Assembly: GCA_963812085.1 (NCBI GenBank)
Contig: CAWETL010000003.1
Coordinates: forward strand, 1 to 64,000
Source: SPDF01 sp963812085
GTDB lineage: Bacteria > Gemmatimonadota > Gemmatimonadetes > Gemmatimonadales > GWC2-71-9
DNA length: 64,000 nucleotides
Reading direction: 5' to 3'
How positions within the stretch are numbered: position 1 is the stretch's first letter; each line of letters starts with the position of its first letter. The position numbers were made by a program, and so were the translations under genes. Shown here piece by piece: positions 18,505 to 26,569 of the stretch. The notes below the pieces were generated by a model that ran no database searches, was not told the DNA's origin, and was given only the letters and a program-made list of their open reading frames with translations.

Positions 18505-19242
18505 ATGCCACCGACCGGACCGTCCTACTGGCGCGATACCCGCGCCCCCCGCTACAGCCTGCTCTTTGCCCTGCCGCTCCTGCTCTTCTACGAGGGGCTG
18601 GCCTTCCTCCTGTCCGGTGACGCCATCAGCGGCGTGCGAAACGGGGCGGACGTCCTGCTCAAGAGCGCCTTCCTCTGGCTCGGTGGGCGCGACGGGCTCG
18701 TCGCGTTCGGCGTGGTGCTGGTCGGGGTGGCGGCGGTGCTGGTGTGGAGGGACCTGCGCCGGAGCGGGCCGGTCCGCGGGCGGTATTTCCTGGGGATGGC
18801 CGTCGAGTCGGTGGTCTACGCCGTCCTGTTCGGCTTGGTGGCGGGAACGCTGACGAGCCTCATCCTTCGTGGCGTGCCGTTGAGCCTGGGGCCGATGGCC
18901 CGGCTCCCGCTCCCGACCCAACTGATGATCTCGCTCGGGGCGGGGCTGTACGAGGAGCTGCTGTTCCGTGTGCTGCTGGTGGGATTGCTGTCGCGCCTGG
19001 CCCGGGTGGGATTCGGGTGGGGTCCGGCCGCGTCCGGCATCTTTGCCGTCGCGGTCGGGGCGCTGGTCTTCTCGGCGTTCCACTACATCGGCCCGTACGG
19101 CGACCAGCTCGAGCTGGGATCGTTCACCTTCCGGGCGGTGGCGGGGGTCCTCTTCAGTGCGCTCTATCTCTTGCGGGGCTTCGGCATCACCGCCTGGACC
19201 CACGCGCTCTACGACGTCTTCCTGGCCCTCGCCGGCGTGTAG
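18505..19242 (+). CDS. CPBP-family intramembrane metalloprotease (CAAX-like)
   Basis: Membrane protein of 245 residues with several hydrophobic helices. The family's active-site motifs appear in order: YEELLFRVLL (EExxxR), FSAFHYIG (His) and WTHALYD (His). Bacterial members process membrane proteins or act in bacteriocin immunity; the substrate here is unknown. ATG at 18505 follows an AT-richer stretch (TAGATTAAGG) that could be a -10 element, though no -35 is evident. Monocistronic, converging on the DsbA-like gene with a 1-base gap. Confidence 0.85.
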   Translation: MPPTGPSYWRDTRAPRYSLLFALPLLLFYEGLAFLLSGDAISGVRNGADVLLKSAFLWLGGRDGLVAFGVVLVGVAAVLVWRDLRRSGPVRGRYFLGMAVESVVYAVLFGLVAGTLTSLILRGVPLSLGPMARLPLPTQLMISLGAGLYEELLFRVLLVGLLSRLARVGFGWGPAASGIFAVAVGALVFSAFHYIGPYGDQLELGSFTFRAVAGVLFSALYLLRGFGITAWTHALYDVFLALAGV

Positions 19243-19243
19243 G

Positions 19244-19849
19244 TCACGGCTTCTTCGTCTTCGTGGCCACGATGGAATCGAGGACCGTGCGGAACACCGC
19301 CACCGGCTGGGCCCCGGGCATGATGCCGCCCTCGATGTAGAAGCTCGGCGTGCTGTTGGCGCCGGAGCGCGCCGCCGACTCCGCGTCCTGCTTGACGAGC
19401 GGCTGCATCGCGCCCGTGCTGAGGCACTTCTCGAACGCGGGGCGGTCGAGCCCCGCGGAGTCGGCGAGGGTGAGGAAGAACTCGGCGGGCGCGGTGAGCG
19501 GGGCCCAGGTCGGCTGGTTGCGGTAGAGGAGGTCGTGCACCGGCCAGAACTTGTCCTGCTGTGCGGCGCACATCGCCACCTCGGCCGCCGGCTCCGCGTT
19601 CGGATGCATGGAGACCAGCGGGAAGTTGATGAAGACCCAGCGCACCTTGCCGGACTGGATGTATTCCTGGTCGAGGGTCGGAAAGGTCTCGAGGGCAAAG
19701 CGCCGGCAGTACGGGCACTGGAAGTCGGACATTTCGTAGACCGTCACCGGTGCGGTCGCGCTTCCCTTGGTCCGGGCGGGGAGGAGGTCCTGGGCCTGCA
19801 GGGCGGCAGGGAGGGTGAGGGCGGCCAGCACGGCGAACAGGGGGCGCAT
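19244..19849 (-). CDS. DsbA-family thiol-disulfide oxidoreductase, exported
   Basis: Periplasmic protein of 201 residues: signal peptide MRPLFAVLAALTLPAALQAQ, then a thioredoxin fold with DFQCPYCRRFA (CPYC active site, residue about 52), the helical insertion and the cis-proline region NSTPSFYIEGG, as in DsbG/BdbD-like proteins. The ATG at 19849 is chosen because it opens the signal peptide; the upstream frame is spurious. It follows a lipoprotein gene by 14 bases, so both share the promoter at 20649-20679. Likely role is disulfide formation or isomerisation in exported proteins. Confidence 0.87.
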   Translation of the reverse strand: MRPLFAVLAALTLPAALQAQDLLPARTKGSATAPVTVYEMSDFQCPYCRRFALETFPTLDQEYIQSGKVRWVFINFPLVSMHPNAEPAAEVAMCAAQQDKFWPVHDLLYRNQPTWAPLTAPAEFFLTLADSAGLDRPAFEKCLSTGAMQPLVKQDAESAARSGANSTPSFYIEGGIMPGAQPVAVFRTVLDSIVATKTKKP

Positions 19850-19863
19850 GGGGTGGTCCGGGG

Positions 19864-20607
19864 TCAGTAGCGGTTGCGGTTGTGGCCGGTGGCGGCGTCC
19901 AGCCGGACGGTGTCGGATTTGACGGGCACGTTCCAGTACCACTCGGCGTTGGGGTCGTTCGGATCCCACGAACTCGCCGAGATCCACCACGGACCGCCTC
20001 GCAGGTGCACGACGACGCTGCCGTCGGGCCCCGTGGTGTCGGCGATCGGCTCCAGGTGGCGGGCACGGATGATCGCGGTCACTGCGCTGTCGTAGCCACG
20101 GTAGGTGCTATCTTGCCAGGATCGCACCACCGCGCGGAGCGATTCGCTCTCGGCGACGAACCGCGAGCGGGAGGCGTTGAGCGTGGCCCGGGCCCGGGCG
20201 GCCTGTCCGTCGAGCGCCTTCAGGGTGTCCCGCAACCCCTCCCAGCGCTGAAAGAGCGCCCCGTAGTCCGGGCTGGTGCTGGGAACGGAGTCCAGCCGCT
20301 GCCGCAGCGAGCGAAGGGTGTCGTTGTAGCGCCCGGCCTCGGCGACGAGCCCGGTGTACGTTGCGAAGGGCGCCCGGAACTGCGCGAACAGGCTGTCGAG
20401 GGCGGCCGTGGCCGGGCGGGGACTCGCTGCCCGCGCCTCGAACGCCGCCACCAGGCTGTCGCGGTCGTAGGGCAGCACGATGAAGGCGAAACCAGTGGCG
20501 GCCGTGCCGCCGGAGTCGAGGCCCGGGATGCGGGCGATGACCGTCACGTCCCGGCTCGACTGGCAGGCGGCCGTCAGGAGGAGCAGGGTGATGCACCAGC
20601 GAGGCAA
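19864..20607 (-). CDS. Lipoprotein with coiled-coil middle, unassigned
   Basis: A 247-residue protein with lipobox LTAAC (residues 11-15). Residues about 55-165 are charged and helical (RYNDTLRSLRQRLDSVPS; RARATLNASRSRFVAESESL), and the C-terminal part is a small Trp-rich domain (VVVHLRGGPWWISASSWDPN). I do not recognise a family. It heads a two-gene operon with the DsbA-like protein and lies back to back with the TPM gene, 27 bases apart, its promoter being inside that gene's first codons. Confidence 0.7.
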   Translation of the reverse strand: MPRWCITLLLLTAACQSSRDVTVIARIPGLDSGGTAATGFAFIVLPYDRDSLVAAFEARAASPRPATAALDSLFAQFRAPFATYTGLVAEAGRYNDTLRSLRQRLDSVPSTSPDYGALFQRWEGLRDTLKALDGQAARARATLNASRSRFVAESESLRAVVRSWQDSTYRGYDSAVTAIIRARHLEPIADTTGPDGSVVVHLRGGPWWISASSWDPNDPNAEWYWNVPVKSDTVRLDAATGHNRNRY

Positions 20608-20634
20608 AGGCGGCTCACGGTCGGGGGACGTTCG

Positions 20635-21473
20635 GTGACGAAACTGTCCAAAGCTATCGGGCTTGGCCTTGGGCTACAACTCGTCCTCGGCGTGGGCACG
20701 CTGGTCGGCCAGGCACCGGTCGATTCGCTCTTCCCGGCGCGGCCGGCAGGGTATCTCACGGACGTCGCGGGGGTGGTGGACGGATCGTCGGCCGGCACGA
20801 TCGACTCGATCGCGCTCCGGGTGAGGACCGCCACCGGCGCCGAGTTCGCGATCGTCACCTTGCCGACGATCGGCGACCGCGCGGCGTCGGATGTGGCGCT
20901 CGCGATCGGGCGGGCATGGGGAGTCGGTCAGGCGGCGAAGATCGGCGATCAACGGCGGAACGCCGGGCTCGTGGTCCTCCTGGTCCCCCGCCGCGAAGGC
21001 GACCCGAACTCCGGCCAGATCTACATCAGCACCGGCAACGGGCTGGAGGGCATCGTCACCGACGCCACCGCCGGCCGGGTACGGGACGCCATGCTGCCCG
21101 AGCTCAAGGCGCAGCAGTACGGTCCGGCGCTGGTGACGGGCACCCGGCTGCTCGCCGGTATCGTGGCGCGCGGCCTCGGCGCCACCGACAGCACGCTCAC
21201 GGCGGTCGGGCGGGAGTCGCCCCCCTCCGTCGGGCTGATCTTCTTCCTGGTGTTCATCGGCATCCTCGTGGTATCGGCGATGATCCGGGGGTCGCGCGGC
21301 GGCGGCCCCGGCGCGGCGGCGTCTCCGGGCCACGGTCCCGCCGGGGCCCGCGGATATATTGGGGCGGCGGCTTCGGTGGCGGCGGAGGAGGCTGGGGGGG
21401 CGGTGGGGGAGGGTTTGGCGGATTCGGCGGCGGGGGCGGATTCAGCGGCGGTGGCGCCGGCGGGAGGTTCTAG
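20635..21473 (+). CDS. TPM-domain protein with glycine-rich tail, frameshifted
   Basis: Exported membrane protein of about 279 residues. The signal peptide ends near LVGQAPVDSLFP. The TPM domain (residues about 35-170) has YLTDVAGVVDG and TGAEFAIVTLPTIGD, a transmembrane helix follows (VGLIFFLVFIGILVVSAMI), and the tail is a run of Gly-rich repeats (WGGGFGGGGGGW ... GGFSGGGAGGRF), the classic ending of this family. The tail is in another frame; the shift lies between about 21300 and 21345 and equals one lost base, or two lost GC pairs. TPM proteins are linked to photosystem II repair in plants and occur next to LemA in bacteria. GTG at 20635 is the start. Confidence 0.8.
20649..20679 (-). promoter_or_regulatory. 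Promoter of the lipoprotein-DsbA operon
   Basis: On the minus strand TTGTAG, 17 bases, then TAGCTTTG, the same -10 octamer and spacing as the tRNA promoter. It lies within the first codons of the divergent TPM gene and gives a leader of about 35 bases. Confidence 0.65.
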
Positions 21474-22196
21474 ATGACGGACATCGTGGAGCGACTCGTC
21501 GATCCGTTCCTGCGCGAGTGCGACCGCGTCCTGGGCCGCGGGTACAGCGCGGTGCTGTACGGCTCCCTGGTCCGTGGCGAGTACCTCGAATCCTGGTCCG
21601 ACGTGAACCTGCTCCTCGTGCTGGAATCCGCCGCACCGGACGTGCTGCGGTCGCTGGACACGGCGTTCGCCGGCTGGGCTCGTTCCCACCACCCGCCGCC
21701 GTTGATGCTCTCCCGCCCGGAATGGCGCCGGGCGGCGGACGTCTTCCCCGTCGAGATCACCGACATGCGCGGCGCCTATCGTCTGCTGCGGGGGGAGGAC
21801 CCGCTCGCCGAGGTTCGGGTCGAGCGCGCCGAGCTCAGGGCCGCGCTCGAGCGCGACCTCCGCGGCCGGCTGCTCCGGCTCCGGCAGGGCTTCGTGGCCC
21901 TCGCCGCCGATCCGGGTGCCCTCGCCGGACTCGCGCGGGACACCGCACCGTCGGTGGTGGTCCTGCTGCGCGCCGCGCTCACCCTGGCCGGCGCGCAGCT
22001 TCCCGGCACCCGCGCGGACACCGTGGCGGCGGCCGGGCTCGTGATCGGATTCGCCCCGGCCCCGCTGACCGACATCCTCGCGCATCTCGGGGATGGAAGC
22101 TGGTCCTGTTCGCCCGAGTGCTTTGCCGGTTATCTCGCGACCGTGGAGGCCACGGTCCGCTTCGTCGATACCCTGTCCCCTGGAGACCTTCCATGA
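21474..22196 (+). CDS. Nucleotidyltransferase-fold protein with altered active site
   Basis: A 240-residue cytoplasmic protein. The N-terminal part has the pol-beta-like nucleotidyltransferase motif YGSLVRGEYLESWSDVNLLL. The GS and the first Asp are present, but the usual second Asp (SDxD) is Asn, so activity is doubtful. Residues about 120-240 are all helical, similar in size to a HEPN-type partner domain, here fused. It sits between TPM and lemA: ATG directly follows the TPM stop, and the lemA ATG overlaps its TGA. That tight packing suggests a linked role. Function unknown. Confidence 0.65.
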   Translation: MTDIVERLVDPFLRECDRVLGRGYSAVLYGSLVRGEYLESWSDVNLLLVLESAAPDVLRSLDTAFAGWARSHHPPPLMLSRPEWRRAADVFPVEITDMRGAYRLLRGEDPLAEVRVERAELRAALERDLRGRLLRLRQGFVALAADPGALAGLARDTAPSVVVLLRAALTLAGAQLPGTRADTVAAAGLVIGFAPAPLTDILAHLGDGSWSCSPECFAGYLATVEATVRFVDTLSPGDLP

Positions 22197-22762
22197 CGCG
22201 TCGATTCCTGCGCCTGGCCCCGATGCTGGCGCTCCTTCCCCTCCTGGCCGGCTGTGGCTACAACCGGATCCAGTCGCTCGACGAACAGGTCGGGTCGGCC
22301 CAGAGCCAGATCAAGGTCCAGCTCCAGCGCCGGGCGGACCTGATCCCGAATCTCGTGGAGACCGTGAAGGGCTACGCGAAGCAGGAGACCACGATCTTCA
22401 CCGAGGTGGCCGAGGCGCGGGCCAAGCTCTCGGGCGCGGTGCAGGGGGGCAATCTCCAGCAGATGGCCGAGGCCAACCAGGCGCTGAACGCGCCACTCGG
22501 GCGCCTGCTGGCGATCGTGGAGAACTATCCGGACCTCAAGTCGAACGAGAACTTCAAGCAGCTGCAGGACCAGCTCGAGGGCACCGAAAACCGGATCTCC
22601 GTGGCGCGGCAGGACTACAACACGGCGGCCCGGCAGTACAACACCTTCGTCCGGACCTTTCCGTACAACCTCACCGCGAAGATCTTCGGCGCGGGGACCC
22701 CGAAGGAGTATTTCGAGCTGACCAACGCGGCGGCGGCGGAGGTTCCGCAGGTGAAGTTCTAG
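22193..22762 (+). CDS. lemA: LemA family protein
   Basis: A 189-residue membrane-anchored protein. Its N terminus carries a lipobox-like LLAGCGYN rather than the simple transmembrane anchor of most LemA proteins. The family core follows: NRIQSLDEQVGSAQSQIKVQ, RRADLIPNLVETVKGYAKQE and the C-terminal RQYNTFVRTFPYNLTAKIFG. LemA proteins pair with TPM proteins, and here both are in one operon, though in TPM-first order. ATG overlaps the upstream stop (ATGA). A bidirectional hairpin ends the transcript at 22798-22829. Confidence 0.92.
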   Translation: MTRRFLRLAPMLALLPLLAGCGYNRIQSLDEQVGSAQSQIKVQLQRRADLIPNLVETVKGYAKQETTIFTEVAEARAKLSGAVQGGNLQQMAEANQALNAPLGRLLAIVENYPDLKSNENFKQLQDQLEGTENRISVARQDYNTAARQYNTFVRTFPYNLTAKIFGAGTPKEYFELTNAAAAEVPQVKF

Positions 22763-22797
22763 AGGCCTGGGCCGGGGTAGCGGGTCAGGAAGCGCAA

Positions 22798-22829
22798 AAC
22801 GGAGGGTTCCCTTGAGGGAGCCCTCCGTT
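22798..22829. terminator. Bidirectional terminator between lemA and the M23 gene
   Basis: Fourteen-bp stem AACGGAGGGTTCCC, loop TTGA, near-exact complement. On the minus strand it is followed by TTTT, giving an intrinsic terminator for the M23 peptidase gene. On the plus strand the T-run is weaker. Confidence 0.75.
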
Positions 22830-22872
22830 CTTGCATTCTGTTTCGCTGCCGCCCGCTTCCCCGCCTGCTTCT

Positions 22873-23799
22873 TCAGTCCGTCAGCACGCCTTCCGGCAGC
22901 ACGTACTTGAGCGGGTCCACCGGCCGGCCGCGCACGTGCACCTCGTAGTGCAGGTGCGGTCCCGTGGCGAGCCCGGTGTTGCCGACCAGGGCGATTCGAT
23001 CGCCCCGCTCGACGTGCTGCCCGGCATGGACCAGCAGCTTCGAGGCGTGGGCAAACTTGGTCTGGATGCCGTAGCCGTGATCGAGCGTCACCGAGTACCC
23101 GTAGCCGGTTTCCCAGCCCGCGCTGACCACCACGCCGGCGGCCGGCGCCTCGATCGGGGCGCCCATCGGGGCCACGACGTCGATCCCCTCGTGCGGCCGC
23201 GCGATGTGCAGGATCGGGTGCTCCCGCATCGAGCTGAACGCGCTGGTGAGCCAGCCCTGGGTCGGAAGGATCGAGGGGAGGGCCGCCAGCCGGTCACGAT
23301 GGGAGGAGAGGCTGTCGGCCGCTTCCTCGAAGGAGAAGGCCAGCAGGTTGGCCCGGCGGATCAGGGCATCGAGATCCACCGTCACCTCGCCCGCCTGGCG
23401 GGCGAGTTCGCTCTTCGGGGCCCGCGTATTCGCCCCTGCGGGCGCCGGGCCGCCGATGCCGGCCTGGAGCACCTGCGGGTTGGTCGGCTCCAGGTTGGCG
23501 AGCAACCGGATCCGGGCGTCGCGCTGGGTGATCTGGCCGAGGGTGTCCGAGAGGGTGGAAATCCGGGCGTTCAACTGGCCCAGCTTGGTCGCGAGTTCCC
23601 GGTTCTCCTGCTCCAGGCGGGCTGCCCGGGACATGTCGACGCTGCGACTCACGGTCGCGAACCCGAGGACGAGCGCGAGCAGGACAAACAGGCAAAGCCC
23701 GACGGCCCCGAGCTTCAGGACCGACTGGGAAACCTGAATGGCCCGGGACGCACCGGTGCCTTCCGGGACGACCATGAATGTCCAGCGGCGATCTGCCAT
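22873..23799 (-). CDS. M23-family (LytM-type) peptidoglycan peptidase
   Basis: Inner-membrane-anchored, periplasm-facing protein of 308 residues. One transmembrane helix (LGAVGLCLFVLLALVLGFA, about residues 32-50) is followed by a coiled coil (AARLEQENRELATKLGQLNA) and the M23 domain, which keeps both zinc motifs: PHEGIDVVAPMG (HxxxD) and GPHLHYEVHV (HxH). The catalytic site is intact, so it may cleave peptidoglycan crosslinks rather than being a degenerate activator. ATG at 23799 is chosen; the upstream frame is noise. The gap to metG (178 bases) holds a possible promoter. Confidence 0.9.
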   Translation of the reverse strand: MADRRWTFMVVPEGTGASRAIQVSQSVLKLGAVGLCLFVLLALVLGFATVSRSVDMSRAARLEQENRELATKLGQLNARISTLSDTLGQITQRDARIRLLANLEPTNPQVLQAGIGGPAPAGANTRAPKSELARQAGEVTVDLDALIRRANLLAFSFEEAADSLSSHRDRLAALPSILPTQGWLTSAFSSMREHPILHIARPHEGIDVVAPMGAPIEAPAAGVVVSAGWETGYGYSVTLDHGYGIQTKFAHASKLLVHAGQHVERGDRIALVGNTGLATGPHLHYEVHVRGRPVDPLKYVLPEGVLTD

Positions 23800-23916
23800 C
23801 CACCCAACCTTTGATCGGATTGCTGCCGGGCCAAGGACGCAAGCCACGGGCCCCAAGGGCTCCTGGGGGGACCAAGGGGTACCGACCCCCGGGGGCTCCT
23901 CCGGATACGAAGGCGT

Positions 23917-23945
23917 AAAATGCCCCCCGGTACAGGGGATGTCAA
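23917..23945 (-). promoter_or_regulatory. Candidate promoter of the M23 peptidase gene
   Basis: Minus-strand TTGACA, 17 bases, CATTTT, with about 110 bases of GC-rich, hairpin-prone leader to the start codon. The -10 is weak. Confidence 0.35.
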
Positions 23946-23977
23946 GGCGCGAGTATCATATTGTAAGTCGTTGTGGG

Positions 23978-25504
23978 TCAATCTGTTGGGTGTTGCTCTG
24001 GGCGGGGAAAGAGCCCCCCGGGCTTACGGGTGGACGATCCGGCCGTCGGGGGGGCTTCCAGCGTGTCCCAGGAGGCGCCGGAGGCCGTTCCCGGCTGCCC
24101 GAGAAACTGCCACAGTTCCTCCGACTTGCCCGGCATCAGGGGGCTTGCCATGACCGCCAGCCGGTACAGGCACCGCGCCAGGGCCCCCAGGGCGGTGTCC
24201 AACTCCGCCTCCGACCCCGCCTTCGCGAGCGCCCACGGGGCCGTCTGGACGATGTACTGGTTGGCGGCGGTCACCAGCCTCCAGGCAGACTCCCCGGCCC
24301 CGCGGAGGTCGGTGGCATCCATGGCCGTCGCGTACGACGTCACGGCCTCCCGTCCTGCCTGATCGAGCGCCGTGTCGGGGGCCTGAGGTACCCGGCCTTC
24401 CCGGTACTTGGCGAGCATGGCCAGGGAGCGGCTCGCCAGGTTGCCGAAGCCGTCCGCAAGGTCCGAGGTGTACACCTCCTCGAACCGTTCCCAGGTGAAA
24501 TTGCCGTCGGAGTCCCAGGGTATTTCGCGCAGGAGGAAGTACCGGAACGCGTCGGCGCCGAAGCGGTCGACGGCTTCGCCGAGGTCGAGTCGCGTGCCGG
24601 CGCTCTTGCTGAACCGCTCCCCACGGAAGTGGACAAAGCCGTGCGCCCAGACCCGCTCGGGCAGGGCGAGGCCCGCGGCGCGCAGCATGGCGGGCCAGAT
24701 GACACAGTGAAAACGGGTGATGTCCTTCCCGATCACGTGCAGGTGCGCCGGCCACTCGGCCCGGGACGCCGCGGCTCGGGTGGCCGTCCAGTAGTTCGGA
24801 AGGGCGTCGAACCAGACGTAGGTCGTCTGTTGCTCGCCCTGGCTGGTCGGACGGGGGAAGGGGACGCCCCACTCGAGCCGGGCCCGGCTGGCGGAGATGT
24901 CGTCGAGTCCCTGGTGGAGGAGGCCGAGGATCTCGTTGCGCCGGCTCTCGGGCTGGATGAAGCCGGGGTTGCCTTCCACCAGCTCGAGCAGGAAGTCCCG
25001 GTAGCGCGAGAGCCGGAAGAACCAGTTGCGCTCCTCCACCCACTCGAGCGTCCTGGTCGGGTGCAGCACGCAGCGCCCGTCGACGATTTCGGCGTCCTGC
25101 TTGAACGCTTCGCACCCGACGCAATAGCGGCCGCGGTACGACTGCTCGTAGAAGTCGTCGGGGTTCCGCTCGAAGATGCGCTCGATCAATTCCTGCACGC
25201 CGGCCTTGTGCTCCGGGGCGGTGGTCCGGATGAACTGGTCGTAGGAGATCGCCAGGCGCCCCCACATCTCCCGGAAGCGTTCCGCCACCTGGTCGACCAG
25301 TTGCTGCGGGGAGAGGCCCTGCTCGGCGGCGGTCTGGGCCACTTTCTGGCCGTGTTCGTCCATCCCGATCAGGAACCAGACGTCGTCGCCACGGAGCCGG
25401 CGGTACCGCGCGATGGCGTCGGCCCCGATCTTTTCGTAGGCGTGGCCGAGATGCGGGTCGCCGTTGGCGTAGTCGATGGCGGTCGTCAGGTAGAAGCGCG
25501 CCAC
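23978..25504 (-). CDS. metG: Methionyl-tRNA synthetase
   Basis: Charges tRNA-Met, including the initiator, with methionine. It has 508 residues, the short class lacking the C-terminal tRNA-binding EMAP domain. HIGH appears as PHLGH (residue about 17), the KMSKS loop as RFSKSAGT, the connective peptide has CVGCEAFKQ with one cysteine pair, and YVWFDALPNYWTA completes the catalytic core. ATG at 25504 abuts the ricT stop with no gap, so it belongs to the dnaE-accA-ricT-metG operon. Confidence 0.96.
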   Translation of the reverse strand: MARFYLTTAIDYANGDPHLGHAYEKIGADAIARYRRLRGDDVWFLIGMDEHGQKVAQTAAEQGLSPQQLVDQVAERFREMWGRLAISYDQFIRTTAPEHKAGVQELIERIFERNPDDFYEQSYRGRYCVGCEAFKQDAEIVDGRCVLHPTRTLEWVEERNWFFRLSRYRDFLLELVEGNPGFIQPESRRNEILGLLHQGLDDISASRARLEWGVPFPRPTSQGEQQTTYVWFDALPNYWTATRAAASRAEWPAHLHVIGKDITRFHCVIWPAMLRAAGLALPERVWAHGFVHFRGERFSKSAGTRLDLGEAVDRFGADAFRYFLLREIPWDSDGNFTWERFEEVYTSDLADGFGNLASRSLAMLAKYREGRVPQAPDTALDQAGREAVTSYATAMDATDLRGAGESAWRLVTAANQYIVQTAPWALAKAGSEAELDTALGALARCLYRLAVMASPLMPGKSEELWQFLGQPGTASGASWDTLEAPPTAGSSTRKPGGLFPRPEQHPTD

Positions 25505-26569
25505 TCAGCCCTCGGTGGCGGGCGGGGAACCGCCGGAGGGACCGCCGCCACGGCGTCGGCGTCCACGGCGGCGGCGTCTCGGTCGGGGCGCGGAGCCCTC
25601 TTCCGCTTCCGCGGGCTCGGGAGCCGTCGGAGCCGGCACGGCACCGATGGGCGGCGCCGGTGGGGTCGGGGCCGGGGCCGGGGCCGGCGCCCTGGCGACG
25701 GGCGGCGCCGGAGGCTGGAGGCTTCCGGCCGCCTCCATCTCCTCCTTCAGCTGCAGCAGCGGCACGATGCGCGGACCTTCCTCCGAGCGGAGGAACACCC
25801 GCTCACGGAACAGGTCCACCGCCACGACCTTCTCCGATCCGCGCGCCGTCACCAGCACCTTCCCCTCCTTGGGGAATCGCTTGCGGGCAGTGACGTAGAA
25901 GTCGTGCTCGTATTTGAGGCAGCAGAGCAGCCGCCCGCAGCCCCCGGAAATCTGTGAGGGATTCAGCGACAGGTGCTGATCCTTGGCGAGGCCGAGATTG
26001 ACCGGCGAGAGTTCGGTGAGCCAGGTGGAGCAGCAATACTCGCGGCCGCAGCGCCCGACGCCGGAGAGCCGGGCGGCCTCGTCGCGCACGCCGATCTGCC
26101 GCAGCTCGATGCGGGTCCGGAACAGGCCGGCGAGATCCCGGACCAGGTTGCGGAAATCCACCCGCTTCTCGGCCGTGAAGTACACGGTGAGCTTCTTCCG
26201 GTCCCACTGCCACTCGGAGTCGCTCACCTTCATCGGCAGGTTGTGCGCGCGGACCCGCTCGATCACCTGCCGGCGCACGTCCTCTTCCGACCGCCTCAGG
26301 TCCTCGTGCCGCGTCACCTCGTCTCGGCTGGCGCGGCGCAGGACCACCGCCCGGTCGCCCGAGGGCGCCTCGCCCACGGAACAGCCGCCGCAGCTGGTGC
26401 CGCACTTCTTGAGGGCGGTCTCCCCGACGGCGCTGATCCGGCCCAGGTCCTCGCCGCGGTCCGCGTCGACCACCACCGCGTCGCGGATGCGCAGCAGGTC
26501 GGCCTCGTCCGGCCACTCGAAGAAGCCCTTCCGGTTGCCCTTGAACCGGACCTCGACCGTCTGCGGCAT
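25505..26569 (-). CDS. ricT: PSP1-domain protein RicT (YaaT-like) with Arg/Gly-rich tail
   Basis: A 354-residue cytoplasmic protein. The PSP1/RicT core includes the iron-sulfur cysteines of that family (GVGRCGREYCCSTWL, SQISGGCGRLLCCLKYEHDF). In Bacillus, RicT works with RicA and RicF in RNase Y-dependent RNA processing. Two features stand out: an additional N-terminal CGTSCGGC motif (CxxxCxxC spacing, about residue 47), and a Pro/Ala linker ending in a strongly basic RRRRRGRRRRGGG tail suited to RNA binding. The start overlaps the accA stop (ATGA). Confidence 0.85.
   Translation of the reverse strand: MPQTVEVRFKGNRKGFFEWPDEADLLRIRDAVVVDADRGEDLGRISAVGETALKKCGTSCGGCSVGEAPSGDRAVVLRRASRDEVTRHEDLRRSEEDVRRQVIERVRAHNLPMKVSDSEWQWDRKKLTVYFTAEKRVDFRNLVRDLAGLFRTRIELRQIGVRDEAARLSGVGRCGREYCCSTWLTELSPVNLGLAKDQHLSLNPSQISGGCGRLLCCLKYEHDFYVTARKRFPKEGKVLVTARGSEKVVAVDLFRERVFLRSEEGPRIVPLLQLKEEMEAAGSLQPPAPPVARAPAPAPAPTPPAPPIGAVPAPTAPEPAEAEEGSAPRPRRRRRGRRRRGGGPSGGSPPATEG

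Noticed and set aside
23810..23900. Plus-strand GGACGCAAGCCACGGG resembling the core of a cyclic-di-GMP (GEMM) riboswitch
   Set aside because: One A of GCAAAGCC is missing, the partner stems are not evident, and no plus-strand gene lies downstream; the M23 gene is on the other strand.
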